Part shown: in pieces, positions 43,447-53,300 of the stretch
Layout: every line of letters begins with the position of its first letter
Numbering within the stretch: the stretch's first letter is position 1
NCBI GenBank assembly: GCA_036924855.1
Contig: JBAGRP010000001.1
Coordinates: 6,188,001-6,252,000 of the forward strand
Origin: Nitrobacteraceae bacterium AZCC 2146
Lineage (GTDB): Bacteria; Pseudomonadota; Alphaproteobacteria; Rhizobiales; Xanthobacteraceae
Direction: 5' to 3'
Length of the DNA stretch: 64,000 nt
The notes under the pieces: model-generated
What the model was told of the DNA's origin: nothing
The model's input: the letters and a program-made list of their open reading frames with translations, nothing else
Database searches by the model: none
Made by a program: the position numbers and the translations under genes

Positions 43447-43959
43447 ATGGCTCTCAAGAACACGGGCATCGCACGCATCGGCAAGCATCTGCTCGGCAAC
43501 CGTTCGCGGGTGCGCAAGGCGTTTCCGCCGAAGGCGCTTGTCGCCATCGAGCAGGCCATCAAGGCCAGCGAAGCCAGTCATGCCGGGCAAATCCGCTTTG
43601 TCGTGGAGGGCGCGCTCGACGGCGCGCCGCTGGTCCGCGGCCAGTCCGCGCGTGAACGCGCGATCGACGTCTTCTCGCAATTGCGGATCTGGGACACCGA
43701 ACACAATAACGGCGTGCTGATCTATCTGCTGTTGGCCGACCGCGATGTCGAGATCGTTGTCGACCGCGGCATCGATGCCAAAGTCGGCACTGCCGGCTGG
43801 GAAGCGATCTGCAAGGCGATGGAAGCGCAATTCCGTGAAGGCCATTTCGAGCGCGGCGTGATCGCCGGCATCCAGGCGGTGACGCAACACCTCGCCGCGC
43901 ATTTCCCGAAGGACGGCGCTGCGGTCAATGAACTGCCCGATTCACCGGTGGTGATGTAA
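43447..43959 (+). CDS. TPM-domain protein
   Basis: A 170-residue protein with a second TPM domain: EASHAGQIRFVVEGALDG, LRIWDTEHNNGVLIYLLLAD and VEIVVDRGIDAKVG. It lacks a signal peptide or a Gly-rich tail, so it is probably cytoplasmic or associated with the membrane through its partner. The ATG at 43447 comes two bases after the previous stop; a GTG at 43441 would overlap it. Part of the lemA cluster. Confidence 0.8.
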   Translation: MALKNTGIARIGKHLLGNRSRVRKAFPPKALVAIEQAIKASEASHAGQIRFVVEGALDGAPLVRGQSARERAIDVFSQLRIWDTEHNNGVLIYLLLADRDVEIVVDRGIDAKVGTAGWEAICKAMEAQFREGHFERGVIAGIQAVTQHLAAHFPKDGAAVNELPDSPVVM

Positions 43960-43964
43960 GAGTT

Positions 43965-44077
43965 CGTCATTGCGAGGGCCCTTGCGACGAAGCAATCCAG
44001 CCTTGCTTGTAACTTTCTGGATTGCTTCGCTCAGAGCAAAGTTGGCAAAGCCAACTTTGCTAGAGTTCGCAATGACG
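43965..44077. repeat. Intergenic palindromic repeat (CGTCATTGCGAG type)
   Basis: The ends are CGTCATTGCGAG (43965-43976) and TTCGCAATGACG (44066-44077), with inner inverted arms GAAGCAATCCAG (43989-44000) and CTGGATTGCTTC (44017-44028) and a perfect 11-base hairpin GCAAAGTTGGC/GCCAACTTTGC (44036-44046, 44050-44060). It fills the space between convergent genes. Elements of this sort are scattered through Bradyrhizobium-group genomes and probably function as bidirectional transcript ends. Confidence 0.75.
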
Positions 44078-44095
44078 ACGGTGAATGTATCTAGC

Positions 44096-44707
44096 TCACA
44101 CCTTCGTCGATGGCCTTGTATCGACGCGCGCGAACCACGCCGCGATATGGCTGTTCGCGGGATCGAGCGGCTGGCCGACCTTGCCGGCGAAATCGAGCCA
44201 GCAATACAGCTTGATGTCCGCCAGCGTGAAGCGCGGCCCGCAGATGAATTCTTTGCCGGCGATCTGGCCGTCGAGCCAGCGGATTCGATCCGCGGCGATC
44301 TTCTTCAGACCGGCGGCACCTTCCGGGGCGCAGACGATCCGGCTCTCGAAGCGTTTCAGGCCCTGGCTGAAGCGGTAGCCATTGGCGATGTGCTGGCAGA
44401 TGTTGAGATCGATGCGTTGCCGCCACATCCGGGATTCCGCGCGCTCTTCGGGGGTAGTGCCGATCAGCGCCGGCGCCGGGTGCGTCTCCTCAAGATACTC
44501 GCAGATCGCCACCGTCTCGGAGAGATAGCTGCCGTCGTCGAGTTCGAGCGTCGGCATCTGGCCATGCGGATTGCGCGCAAGATGCGCGGGCTGGCGGTTT
44601 TCGCCGGCGGCGAGATCCACGGTCTGGACGGGGATGTTGATGCCCTTCTCGGCCAGGAACATCCGGACCACGCGCGGGTTCGGGCCGATCGAATCGTACA
44701 GTTTCAT
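44096..44707 (-). CDS. Glutathione S-transferase family protein
   Basis: A 203-residue cytosolic GST. The N-terminal thioredoxin-like domain has DSIGPNPRVVRMFLAEKG, NPHGQMPTLELDDG and the glutathione-gamma-Glu motif LSETVAICEYLE, and the C-terminal helical domain contains FICGPRFTLADIKLYCWLDF. The probable activating residue in the first loop is Ser. It is alone, separated by 68 bases from the metallo-hydrolase pair. Confidence 0.88.
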   Translation of the reverse strand: MKLYDSIGPNPRVVRMFLAEKGINIPVQTVDLAAGENRQPAHLARNPHGQMPTLELDDGSYLSETVAICEYLEETHPAPALIGTTPEERAESRMWRQRIDLNICQHIANGYRFSQGLKRFESRIVCAPEGAAGLKKIAADRIRWLDGQIAGKEFICGPRFTLADIKLYCWLDFAGKVGQPLDPANSHIAAWFARVDTRPSTKV

Positions 44708-44775
44708 GTTTACTCCCGCGCATGGTTTGTCCCTTTTGACGGGGTTGCGGGACCAACTGTCAAGGGAAAGACGCC

Positions 44776-45588
44776 TCAGGTGTCGTCGAGCTTGTTGAGA
44801 TCACGCACCGACTGCATGATCGGCTCGAAATTCGAGCGCGCATCCAGCGCGTCGAACAATTCCGCGGTGTCTGACAATAGCGCGTGCGAGCGCTGCAGCG
44901 CGATCCGCACGTCGTCCTGCGGCGTATCCGACAGCCGGCCGTGGCCGGACAGCAGGATTTTGGAATTCAAACCTTTCAGCCGTTCCAGCGACTGGATGTA
45001 ATCGCTGATGCTGCCTGATCCAAACACGCCGCCCATCACGCCGCCGGGCATCAGGGTGTCGGCCGCGAACAGCAGTCCCTTGTCCTGATCGAACAGGCTG
45101 ATGCAAGCCGATGTATGGCCCGGCGTGTACATCACGTTGAGCCTGAAATTGCCGAGGTCGATCAGGTTGCCTTCTTCGAGCCAGATGTCGATGTCGATCG
45201 GCACATTGGGTTCGTTGAACATCTTGCGCAGCATCGAGAAATCGTCGCGCAGCATGATCTTGTTGGCGGCAAGCCGGTGAGCTGCGATGATGGTGCGGCC
45301 GTTGAAATGGAAGGCCGCGCCGACATGGTCGAGATGTTCGTGGCTGAGTATCAGCATGTCGATCTCGTCGAGCGTGCAGCCGACATGCTGCAGGCATTCC
45401 TGCAAATGCGGGAAGTTCGAGGACAGCCCGACGTCAATCAGGATGGTGCGTTTGCTGCCGCGCACCAGATAGGCATTGGCGGCGCGGTTCTTGAATCGGA
45501 TCTGATAGACATCCTCGGCCGCTTGAATGAGCGAGCAGACATCATTGTTCAGGAGGATCGGGAACGCTGTTGGTTTACGGTCACTCAT
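44776..45588 (-). CDS. MBL-fold metallo-hydrolase
   Basis: A 270-residue metallo-beta-lactamase-fold hydrolase. The zinc motif HxHxDH is LILSHEHLDHVG, with a third His in YTPGHTSAC, a metal Asp in LLFAADTLMPG and a final His in LLSGHGRLSD, so the binuclear site is complete. It starts with an ATG that overlaps the stop of a small cyclic-nucleotide-binding gene by four bases, indicating a linked function. The substrate may be a thioester, lactone or phosphodiester. None is proven. Confidence 0.87.
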   Translation of the reverse strand: MSDRKPTAFPILLNNDVCSLIQAAEDVYQIRFKNRAANAYLVRGSKRTILIDVGLSSNFPHLQECLQHVGCTLDEIDMLILSHEHLDHVGAAFHFNGRTIIAAHRLAANKIMLRDDFSMLRKMFNEPNVPIDIDIWLEEGNLIDLGNFRLNVMYTPGHTSACISLFDQDKGLLFAADTLMPGGVMGGVFGSGSISDYIQSLERLKGLNSKILLSGHGRLSDTPQDDVRIALQRSHALLSDTAELFDALDARSNFEPIMQSVRDLNKLDDT

Positions 45589-45956
45589 GGCGTGGCCGTT
45601 CTGAAGTTGACGGCGTTGGATGCGCGCAGCCGCTTGCTCAGCGCATCCATGATCATCAGCGCGAAGGCCGGTTGCTGGCTGACGAGATAAACGAAGCGGG
45701 CGTGATTGATCCGCATCACGCGCGTCCCGGGCGCTGCGGCGATCGCCGTCGCCGAACGCGACGAGCCGTCGATGACGGCCATTTCGCCGAAGAATTCACC
45801 CTTGCCGAGGCTAACGATCAGCGTCCGGCTGGCGCCGGTGTTCTTGATGATATCGACCTTGCCGTCGAGAACTACGAACAACTCGCGCCCGGTCGAGCCT
45901 TCCTCGAAGATGACATCCGAAACGTCGTATTCGTTGATGCACTTCTCGATGGTCAT
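45585..45956 (-). CDS. Stand-alone cyclic-nucleotide-binding domain protein
   Basis: A 123-residue single cNMP-binding domain without DNA-binding or membrane parts. The start at 45956 has GGAGGG upstream. The beta-barrel region GRELFVVLDGKVDII is followed by the phosphate-binding cassette FFGEMAVIDGSSRSATA, with the Glu and Arg needed for cyclic nucleotide binding. It is coupled (ATGA) to the metallo-hydrolase gene, suggesting it is a regulatory subunit for that enzyme or a shared partner. It may instead be the docking partner of another effector. Confidence 0.8.
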   Translation of the reverse strand: MTIEKCINEYDVSDVIFEEGSTGRELFVVLDGKVDIIKNTGASRTLIVSLGKGEFFGEMAVIDGSSRSATAIAAAPGTRVMRINHARFVYLVSQQPAFALMIMDALSKRLRASNAVNFRTATP

Positions 45957-46221
45957 GGAGCCCTCCGGCCTTCTGGCGTCGGTTCCGTCTGCGTATGGTA
46001 GCCCGGAAATGGGGCGGCGCAATCGATGCATCGCGGCCGTCCGGCGATACCGCAGAGCAGCAAACGGGCCGAAATATCGGCCGGCGCATGGCATGGCCCG
46101 GTCGCGGCGACATGGTTCTGCCGTCAGCAAAAGTGAAATCTTCGTAAGCAGCGCGGTCGGTAAGGATTTGGCAAGCAATGAAAGTTACCAAATAGTTCAT
46201 CTTTATCGGAGAATTGCGCCC

Positions 46222-47145
46222 GTGAGCGACCATCAGGCCGACCAAAACAGTGATCTCAGCGGTAACAGCGTCGATCCGCAGCTGAACGCACCGGCCGACG
46301 CCTCCCATGCGGCCGCGTCCGACGCGGTTAACATTGAGCCGCCAAAACTGGCGCCGGAGCAGGGCGACGCGTCCAAGGTGGAAGCGCCAAAAGTGCATTC
46401 GCCGCACACCCCCGGCAAGATCATGATCATGTCGCCGCAGCGCGAGCGCTCCTGGGAAGACTTCATCGATGCGGAGCCGCAGCCCGAGCCCGAGGTTCGC
46501 GCTGACACCCCTCACAAGCGCCGGATTTCGATGGTTGCCGCGGTGATCGCGCTTGCCGCCGTCACCGGCGCCGTCGGCGGATCGCTGGCCACCGCAGGCC
46601 TCGGACATTTCTTCGGCAGCGACGACAGCAAGACCGCCAGCCGCGCGCTCGAGGAATCGATCATGCGGATCGACGCCGACGTCGCTGCGCTCAAGATCAA
46701 TGTCGAGCGTGCCGGCAAGCAGGCCGCCGCCCAGTTCGGCAAGACCGCCGACCGCCTCGACAAGGTCGAGAAGGCGCAGGCCGAACCTGCGGCCAAACTC
46801 GCCAAGCTCAGCGAGACAGTGGACAAGCTGCGTGCCACGCCGGCTCCTGCACCGGCGCCGGTTCCAACTCCCGTCGCTTCTGCGCCGGCGAAGGACGTCA
46901 CCGGATCGATTGCCGCGCCGGTGCCGACGCCTGCGCCGAAGCCGGAAATCGCCCGGCTGCCGACGCTGGATGGCTGGGTGCTGCACGACGTCGCCAATGG
47001 TGGCGCCACCATCGAGGGCCGCCAGGGCTTTTTCGAGGTCTATGCCGGCGATCCCGTCCCCGGCCTCGGCCGCATCGACGCGATCCGCAAGCAGGATGGC
47101 CGCTGGACCGTGGTCACCAGCAAGGGCCTGATCGTTGCTCGCTGA
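46222..47145 (+). CDS. Single-pass membrane protein with coiled coil, unknown function
   Basis: A 307-residue protein whose start is the GTG at 46222 with GGAG ten bases upstream. Residues 1-100 are acidic and Pro/Ala-rich, probably cytoplasmic. RISMVAAVIALAAVTGAVGG (about 101-120) is the transmembrane helix. A helical Lys/Glu-rich segment (about 135-200, KTADRLDKVEKAQAEPAAKL) predicts a coiled coil, followed by a Pro/Ala linker and a compact C-terminal domain of about 55 residues (GWVLHDVANGGATIEGRQGF, PGLGRIDAIRKQDGRWTVV). Similar genes occur in this bacterial group as hypotheticals. A cell-envelope organisation role is only a guess. Confidence 0.7.
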   Translation: MSDHQADQNSDLSGNSVDPQLNAPADASHAAASDAVNIEPPKLAPEQGDASKVEAPKVHSPHTPGKIMIMSPQRERSWEDFIDAEPQPEPEVRADTPHKRRISMVAAVIALAAVTGAVGGSLATAGLGHFFGSDDSKTASRALEESIMRIDADVAALKINVERAGKQAAAQFGKTADRLDKVEKAQAEPAAKLAKLSETVDKLRATPAPAPAPVPTPVASAPAKDVTGSIAAPVPTPAPKPEIARLPTLDGWVLHDVANGGATIEGRQGFFEVYAGDPVPGLGRIDAIRKQDGRWTVVTSKGLIVAR

Positions 47146-47160
47146 TGAGAATGTGTGCGT

Positions 47161-47176
47161 GGCCGCTGATGCGGCC
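47161..47176 (+). terminator. Possible hairpin terminator
   Basis: GGCCGC-TGAT-GCGGCC (47161-47176) is a six-pair GC-only stem 16 bases after the preceding stop, followed at a little distance by CTTTT. It is a weak but plausible intrinsic terminator for the single-pass membrane protein gene. Confidence 0.4.
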
Positions 47177-47244
47177 GCAGCGCTTTTCGGCTAGATTCTC
47201 GACGTGACGTGCTGGCTCATCGCCGCACGCGTCGGGAACATGCC

Positions 47245-48795
47245 GTGCGGTTTCGCTTTGCGTTCATCGTTTTTCTTGGCGGCCTTGCGCTGACCGATGT
47301 TGCGCATGGCGAAGCCCTGCAGAGCGGGCTCGCCGTCACCGATCCACTGGCCTTGCGTGAACTGGAATTGCGCGAGCACCGCGCGGCACCGAAGAGCCCT
47401 GGGCTGGGTCTCGCCCAGATGCTCGATCCTTCGCGCCCCGCGCCGCTGACCAATGATGCGCTGTTCGCGCTGCCGTCGATGGCACCGGTGCGCAGGGCGC
47501 TCGATTCCGAATTCGAGCGCTACATCGCCAGGCACCAGGCAACTCTGCCGCGTGAAACCATCGGTGTTGGTCCGCCACATGACTTTCAGCTGTTCGATCA
47601 GAGCCTGCTGTACTCCGGTGAAACCCGCTTTGTACTGGCGGGCATCGTCAACCGGATGGACCGCGCCTATGTCGCGCCGCAGAGTTGCGGCGAGATCCGG
47701 CTGATCTACCGGTTGACGCGGATCGGCGAGGGCGCAGCGCCGCCGCGGCTGCCGATGACGCTCAACGTCGTACTGCGAGCGAGGGAGCCAGCCGATACCT
47801 CGCTCACCTGCGCCGAGATCGCGCGACACTGGCTTGCCGCTTCGGAGGCGCCGCAGAGCGGTGCGGAGTTGGCGAACGGCCTGCTCGCGCCGGATGGAGC
47901 GCTTTCCTCCATCAGGCCCGAGAATATCGATCGCCTCGAGACCAATCTGCAGATCGCCCACGCGCCGAAATCGGCGATCCGCGAATTTCGAACCGACTAT
48001 CTGCAAAAAGTGTTTCGCTATGATCTGTCATCGAAGGCGTTCGAGGAAGCGCCGCTGGAAAACCAGATCGACCGCGACCGCATCCTTGCGGACGATCATC
48101 TCGCGCGCGATTTGAGGGCGTGGCTGCTCGATCCGAAAAACCTGGGCGATCTCGATCGCGGCACCGTCCTGGTCCCCGACAAATTCCTGGCGGCGGGCTC
48201 GGTCGCGGCGACGCCGGCCGGCTTTGCGCGTTCGAGCCTGCAGCCGGAATTCGGCCTGATGCAGTCCGACCACGCTGGCGGCAAGGCGGTGTTCACCGAC
48301 AACGACGTCGTGTCGGCCTTGAAAAGAGCTGCGGACAACGGCGTCGTGCTGCAAAATATCCGCTCGCCCGCTGGCTTCGCGCGGCGGCTCAACGACATCA
48401 CCTGCGGCGGCTGCCATCAGGTCCGCGGTATCGGCGGCTTTCATTTTCCCGGTGTGGACTGGATGGCGGAGAAGCCGACGAACACCACGATCGTTCCGGC
48501 GTCGCCCCACTTCGTCGGCGATCAGCCGCGCCGCCGCGATATTCTCACCGCGATGCGCGACGGCGTGGCGCCGGATTATTCCCGCGGCTTCTCGGACCGG
48601 CCGCAGGCGCGCGGCAGCGCGGCGCTTGCCGGCACCGAATACTTCGATGGCTGGGGCGCGACCTGCTATCGGCCGCAGGCGAAGACAGCGGAGAACGACA
48701 AGAGCTTTGCGTCATGGAACTGCGCGGAGGGGCTGTCATGTCAGCCTGCTGGCGCCGATATATCGTCACGCGTCGGCATGTGTTTTGTGAGATGA
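47245..48795 (+). CDS. Secreted protein with one CxxCH heme motif, unknown function
   Basis: A 516-residue exported protein. The GTG at 47245 gives the signal peptide FRFAFIVFLGGLALTDVAHG. A 380-residue region without recognised domain (PHDFQLFDQSLLYSGETRFV, LAGIVNRMDRAYVAPQSCG) precedes ITCGGCHQVRGIGGFHFPG near residue 387, a CxxCH site for covalent heme, followed by MRDGVAPDYSRGFSDRPQAR and a Cys-rich end (CYRPQ, WNCAEGLSCQP). A distal Met ligand is not obvious. I do not recognise the family; a periplasmic cytochrome-like or redox enzyme is the best guess. Confidence 0.65.
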   Translation: MRFRFAFIVFLGGLALTDVAHGEALQSGLAVTDPLALRELELREHRAAPKSPGLGLAQMLDPSRPAPLTNDALFALPSMAPVRRALDSEFERYIARHQATLPRETIGVGPPHDFQLFDQSLLYSGETRFVLAGIVNRMDRAYVAPQSCGEIRLIYRLTRIGEGAAPPRLPMTLNVVLRAREPADTSLTCAEIARHWLAASEAPQSGAELANGLLAPDGALSSIRPENIDRLETNLQIAHAPKSAIREFRTDYLQKVFRYDLSSKAFEEAPLENQIDRDRILADDHLARDLRAWLLDPKNLGDLDRGTVLVPDKFLAAGSVAATPAGFARSSLQPEFGLMQSDHAGGKAVFTDNDVVSALKRAADNGVVLQNIRSPAGFARRLNDITCGGCHQVRGIGGFHFPGVDWMAEKPTNTTIVPASPHFVGDQPRRRDILTAMRDGVAPDYSRGFSDRPQARGSAALAGTEYFDGWGATCYRPQAKTAENDKSFASWNCAEGLSCQPAGADISSRVGMCFVR

Positions 48796-48810
48796 ACCCG
48801 GGATCACGCG

Positions 48811-48969
48811 ATGAACGAGGCCGAAAAAGAAACCAGGGAGCGCGAATCGCACCATTGCCGAGAACGACAGCGAGCAGCAGACCACTGGTGATATCCGTGT
48901 CAGCACCTGGGCGATCGCCGCCGCGGTGCTGATCGGCCTCGCGGTATTCGGCTGGATGCTGGCGCGCTA
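48811..48969 (+). pseudogene. Possible small membrane protein with an internal frameshift
   Basis: An ATG at 48811 begins MNEAEKETRERE in one frame; a sequence in another frame, about residues NRTIAENDSEQQTTGD, continues to WAIAAAVLIGLAVFGWMLAR and a stop at 48967-48969. The second part is a convincing single transmembrane helix with no start codon of its own in frame. Together they look like a short tail-anchored protein of about 52 residues with one frameshift near 48850. Support is limited to reading-frame appearance. Confidence 0.3.
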
Positions 48970-48971
48970 GT

Positions 48972-50177
48972 TCATGCCACCGTGCCCGACGCCCGCAACG
49001 CCGCGATGGCATCACCGTCAAACCCTGCATCGCGCAAGATCTCATCGCTGTGCTGGCCGACATCTGGCGGCAGGCGCGGCTTCTTCTTGGTGCTGCCGCC
49101 GACCCAGATCGGGCTGTTGATGGTCATCATATCGCTGTCCTCGAACGGGATCAGCACGTCGTTGTCGATCATCTGCTGATCGCCAGGAATGTCGTCGAGA
49201 ATGCCGACATAGCCGAATACGAGGCCGTTGCCGTCGAGCCGGGTGCGCCATTCGGCGAAATCCCGGGTCGCGAACACCTCGTCGAGGATCTTGATCAGCT
49301 CGACCGAGCGCGCATGGCGATCCGGCTTGGTGGCGAAGCGCGGGTCGTCGCGCAAGTCGTCGCGGTCGAGGCATTTTGTCAGCGCCGGCCATTGCCGTTC
49401 CTCGGCGAGCAGCGACAGCATGATCCAGCGGCCGTCGCGGCACTTGTAGTGATTGGTGACGGCATTCAGCGCGCGTTCGCGCGGCCGGCGTTTTTCGAAT
49501 TTGGCCCCGACGAGCCTGGCCTGTGCCAGCACGCTGCTGGCCCAGACGCCGTTGGCCATCAGGTTGGATTTCACCTGGCAACCCTTGCCGGTGCGCTCGC
49601 GCTTGTAGAGCGCGGTGACAATGGCGCCGAACAGCGCCATGGCGCAGGGGTGGTCGCCCATGCCGGCGATCGAGCGTGCCGGCGTCGTGTCCTCATCGGC
49701 GCGCACGAGGTCCATCAGCCCGGAGCGCGCCCACCAGGCAGTGCTGTCGAAGCCGGGCTTGTCGGCTTCCGCGCCGCGGTCGCCGTAGCCGGTGAAGCAG
49801 GCATAGACGAGGCGGTCGTTCAGCGGCGCCAGGTCCTTGTAGGCCATCTTCAGCCGCGCCCGCACCGGCGGCGGGAAATTGGTGATGAACACGTCGGCCT
49901 CGGCGACGAGCTTGTACAGCACCGCCTGTCCTTCGGGTTTTGCGAGATCGAGCGCCAGGCTCTTCTTGTTGCGGCTCTCCATCATCCACGCGTAATTGTG
50001 CTCGCTCTTCGGATAGCCCGGCAGGTTCGGTAGGTTGCGATAGGGGTCACCGGCGCCGGGCGGCTCGATCTTGATGACGTCGGCGCCAAAATCGGACAGC
50101 ACGGTGGCGGCGGCCGGTGCGGCGATGAAACTCGCGCAATCCAGAACCTTGAGGCCTTTGAAGATGCCGTCTTCCAT
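48972..50177 (-). CDS. CaiB/BaiF family CoA transferase
   Basis: A 401-residue family III CoA transferase. Features are LKVLDCASFIAAPAAATVLS, the ADVIKIEPPGAGD motif, NKKSLALDLAKPEGQ, VFITNFPPPVRARLKM and SIAGMGDHPCAMALFGAIV, whose Asp is the expected catalytic residue forming an acyl-anhydride. The start has a GGGAGCG site. It moves CoA between carboxylic acids, acting probably in degradation of an organic acid. The only neighbours are putA and small genes, so the pathway is unclear. Confidence 0.88.
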   Translation of the reverse strand: MEDGIFKGLKVLDCASFIAAPAAATVLSDFGADVIKIEPPGAGDPYRNLPNLPGYPKSEHNYAWMMESRNKKSLALDLAKPEGQAVLYKLVAEADVFITNFPPPVRARLKMAYKDLAPLNDRLVYACFTGYGDRGAEADKPGFDSTAWWARSGLMDLVRADEDTTPARSIAGMGDHPCAMALFGAIVTALYKRERTGKGCQVKSNLMANGVWASSVLAQARLVGAKFEKRRPRERALNAVTNHYKCRDGRWIMLSLLAEERQWPALTKCLDRDDLRDDPRFATKPDRHARSVELIKILDEVFATRDFAEWRTRLDGNGLVFGYVGILDDIPGDQQMIDNDVLIPFEDSDMMTINSPIWVGGSTKKKPRLPPDVGQHSDEILRDAGFDGDAIAALRASGTVA

Positions 50178-50314
50178 GCGTCGCTCCCGTGCATTTTGTT
50201 GTTTTTGCCGTGTGCCGGAATTCGTGTGCCTTGTCGGCGAAGGACGGATTCCGGTCGCGCATTTGACCCATCTTGGCTCTGCGATGCAACGGCGGAAGTC
50301 AGATGGCAGCGCTG

Positions 50315-53300
50315 CTACTCCCCATCCGACATCAGCGCCGCGTTGCCGCCGGCGGCTGCGGTGTTGATGGTGACGGTCTGCTCGGTAGCGAAGCGCGCGA
50401 GATAATGCGGGCCGCCGGCTTTCGGGCCGGTGCCGGAGAGGCCAAAACCGCCGAACGGTTGCACCCCCACAACCGCGCCGATCATGTTGCGATTGACGTA
50501 GATATTGCCGACCTGCAGCCGCTCGATCACGCTTTCGGCCATGTCGTCAATGCGCGAGTGAAGCCCTAGCGTGAGGCCGTAGCCGCTGCGTTCGATCGAT
50601 TGCAGCACGCGCTCGAAATCCCCGGCAGGATAGCGCACCACATGCAGGATCGGCCCGAACACCTCATCGGTGAGGTGCTCGGCGCTCGCGAGTTCAAAAA
50701 TATGTGGCGCGACGAAATTGCCGCCGGGCGCGATGCCGGTGAGATGTACGCGCGCCTCGTTGGTCATGCGTGCGATATGCGTATCGAGCTTCTGCTTTGC
50801 CTCGGCGTCGATTACCGGGCCGACATGGGTGGCGGGATCGTTGACATCGCCGAGCTTCAGCTCGCGCGCTGTGCCGACGATCATCTCGATGATCCGGTTG
50901 GCGACGTCGTCCTGCACGAACAAGAGCCGCAGCGCCGAGCAGCGCTGCCCGGCGGAGCGAAACGCCGAGGTCACCACGTCGTCCGCGACCTGCTCCGGCA
51001 GCGCTGTAGCATCGACGATCATCGCATTGATGCCGCCGGTCTCGGCAATCAGCGGCACGATCGGCCCGTCCTTTGCCGCCAGCGCGCGGTTGATGGAGCG
51101 GGCGACTTCGGTCGAGCCGGTAAACACGACGCCTGCAATGTCGGAATGTTGGACCAGTGCCGCACCGATGCGGCCATCGCCGGGGACCAGATGTAGTGCC
51201 GTCGTGGGCACGCCGGCCTTGTGCAGCAGGCGTACCGCTTCCGCGGCCACTTGCGGCGTCTGCTCCGCCGGCTTTGCGACGACGGCATTGCCAGCCATCA
51301 AAGCCGCGGTGATTTGTCCGAGAAAAATCGCCAGCGGGAAATTCCACGGCGAGATCGCCACAAACACGCCGCGGCCGCGTAGCCGCAGAATGTTACTTTC
51401 GCCGGTGGGGCCGGGCATCGCCTCGCCATCGCCGAACAATTTTCGGCCCCGCGCGGCGTAATAGCGGCAAAAGTCGATCGCTTCGCGGACTTCCGATAGC
51501 GCATCGTCCAGCGTCTTGCCGCCCTCGCGCTGCAACAGCGCAATAAAATCTGCGCGGCGCTGTTCCAGCAGGTCGGCGGCGCGTTCGAGAACTTGCGCGC
51601 GAGTTTCGGCGGGCGTGCGGCTCCATGTCCTGAAGCCCGCGCGCGCGGCAGTGATCGCTGCGTTCGCTCTCTCCGGCGTGGCGTCAATGACTGCATTATT
51701 GTTTGCACTACTCGCCGCAACATCGGCCAATAGCCTCTCCAGCGCAGTGCGACCGCCGAATTCGATGCCGCGCGAGTTGATCCGCTCCGGCTGATAGAGA
51801 TCGCGCGGCAACGGAATTTTCGAGTGCCGTGCATTCCCCGCCGATCCAATGATATCCGCCGGACGCTGCAGCAGCGCCGCGATAGGCACCGCATCATCAG
51901 CTGCAATCGCCACGAACGACGAATTGGCGCCATTCTCCAGCAGCCGCCGCACCAGATAGGCCAGCAGATCGCGGTGGCTGCCGACCGGGGCATAGGTGCG
52001 GTACGCAATTTCCGGATGGTCTGTGCTGAGCTGCGCATAGAGCGCATCGCCCATGCCATGCAGGCGCTGGAATTCATAGCCGCCGCTGTCGCCGGCAAGC
52101 TCCAGAATCGTCGCCACGGTCAGCGCATTGTGCGTCGCGAATTGCGGAAACAGCCGCGGTCGCAGCGCCAGCAATTTTTGCGCGCAGGCGATGTAGTTCA
52201 GGTCGGTCATCGCCTTGCGGGTGAACACCGGATAATCGTCGAGGCCGCGCTCCTGCGCGCGCTTGATCTCGGTGTCCCAATAGGCGCCCTTCACCAGCCG
52301 CACCATCATGCGGCGGTTGAGACTGCGCGCGAGGTCATCGATGTAGTCGATCACGGCCTCAGCGCGTTTCTGATAGGCCTGAATCGCAAGGCCAAAGCCG
52401 TCCCACTCCGCCAGCGATGGATCGGCAAACGCCGCCGCAATCACATCGAGCGACAATTCCAGGCGGTCGGCTTCCTCGGCATCGACGGTGAAGTTCAGGT
52501 CGTAGGCTTTTGCCTTTTGCGCCAGCGCGATCAGGCGCGGTACCAGTTCCGTCATCACGCGCGCGCGGCTCACCGCCTCGAAGCGCGGATGCAACGCCGA
52601 GAGTTTCACCGAAATGCCAGGCCGGTCAGGCAGGACGTTATTGCCGGCGGCGTGGCCGATCGCGTCGATCGCAGTGGCATAGCTTTCAAAATAACGCTGC
52701 GCGTCGGCCGCCGTGCGGGCGCCTTCGCCGAGCATGTCGAAGGAATAGCGTGGCGTGCGGTCGGCCTGCGGCCTGGCGCGATCGAGTGCGGCCTGAATGG
52801 TTTCGCCGAGCACGAAGTGGCTGCCCATCAGCCGCATCGCCTGCCGGGTTGCAGCGCGCACGGCGGGAAGTCCGAGCCGCTTTGCCAGTCGGCCGAGCGT
52901 GCCCTGCGGCGTCTCGCCGGGCTGAATCACCCGCGTCGACATGCCGAGCGCCCAGGCCGAGGCATTGACCAGGAACGCGGTCGATTTCGTCTCGTGGTGG
53001 ACGAAATCGCCCTGACCGAGCTTGTCCTCGATAAAGGCGTCGGCGGTGCGGGCGTCGGGCACACGCAACAGAGCCTCGGCCAGCACCATCAGGGCAAGGC
53101 CTTCCTTGGTGGACAGTGCGAATTCCCGCAGCATGTCCTCGATGCCGCCAAAGCGGTCGTCCTGCGCGCGGATCGCTGTGATCAGCCGCGTCGCGATCTG
53201 GTCGATTCGGGCGTCCTGCTCCGGAGCGAGCCTTGCTGAGGCCAGCAACCGTGCGGCGAGGGCGCCATCATCGGCCGCATAGGGCGCGGTGAACGGTGGA

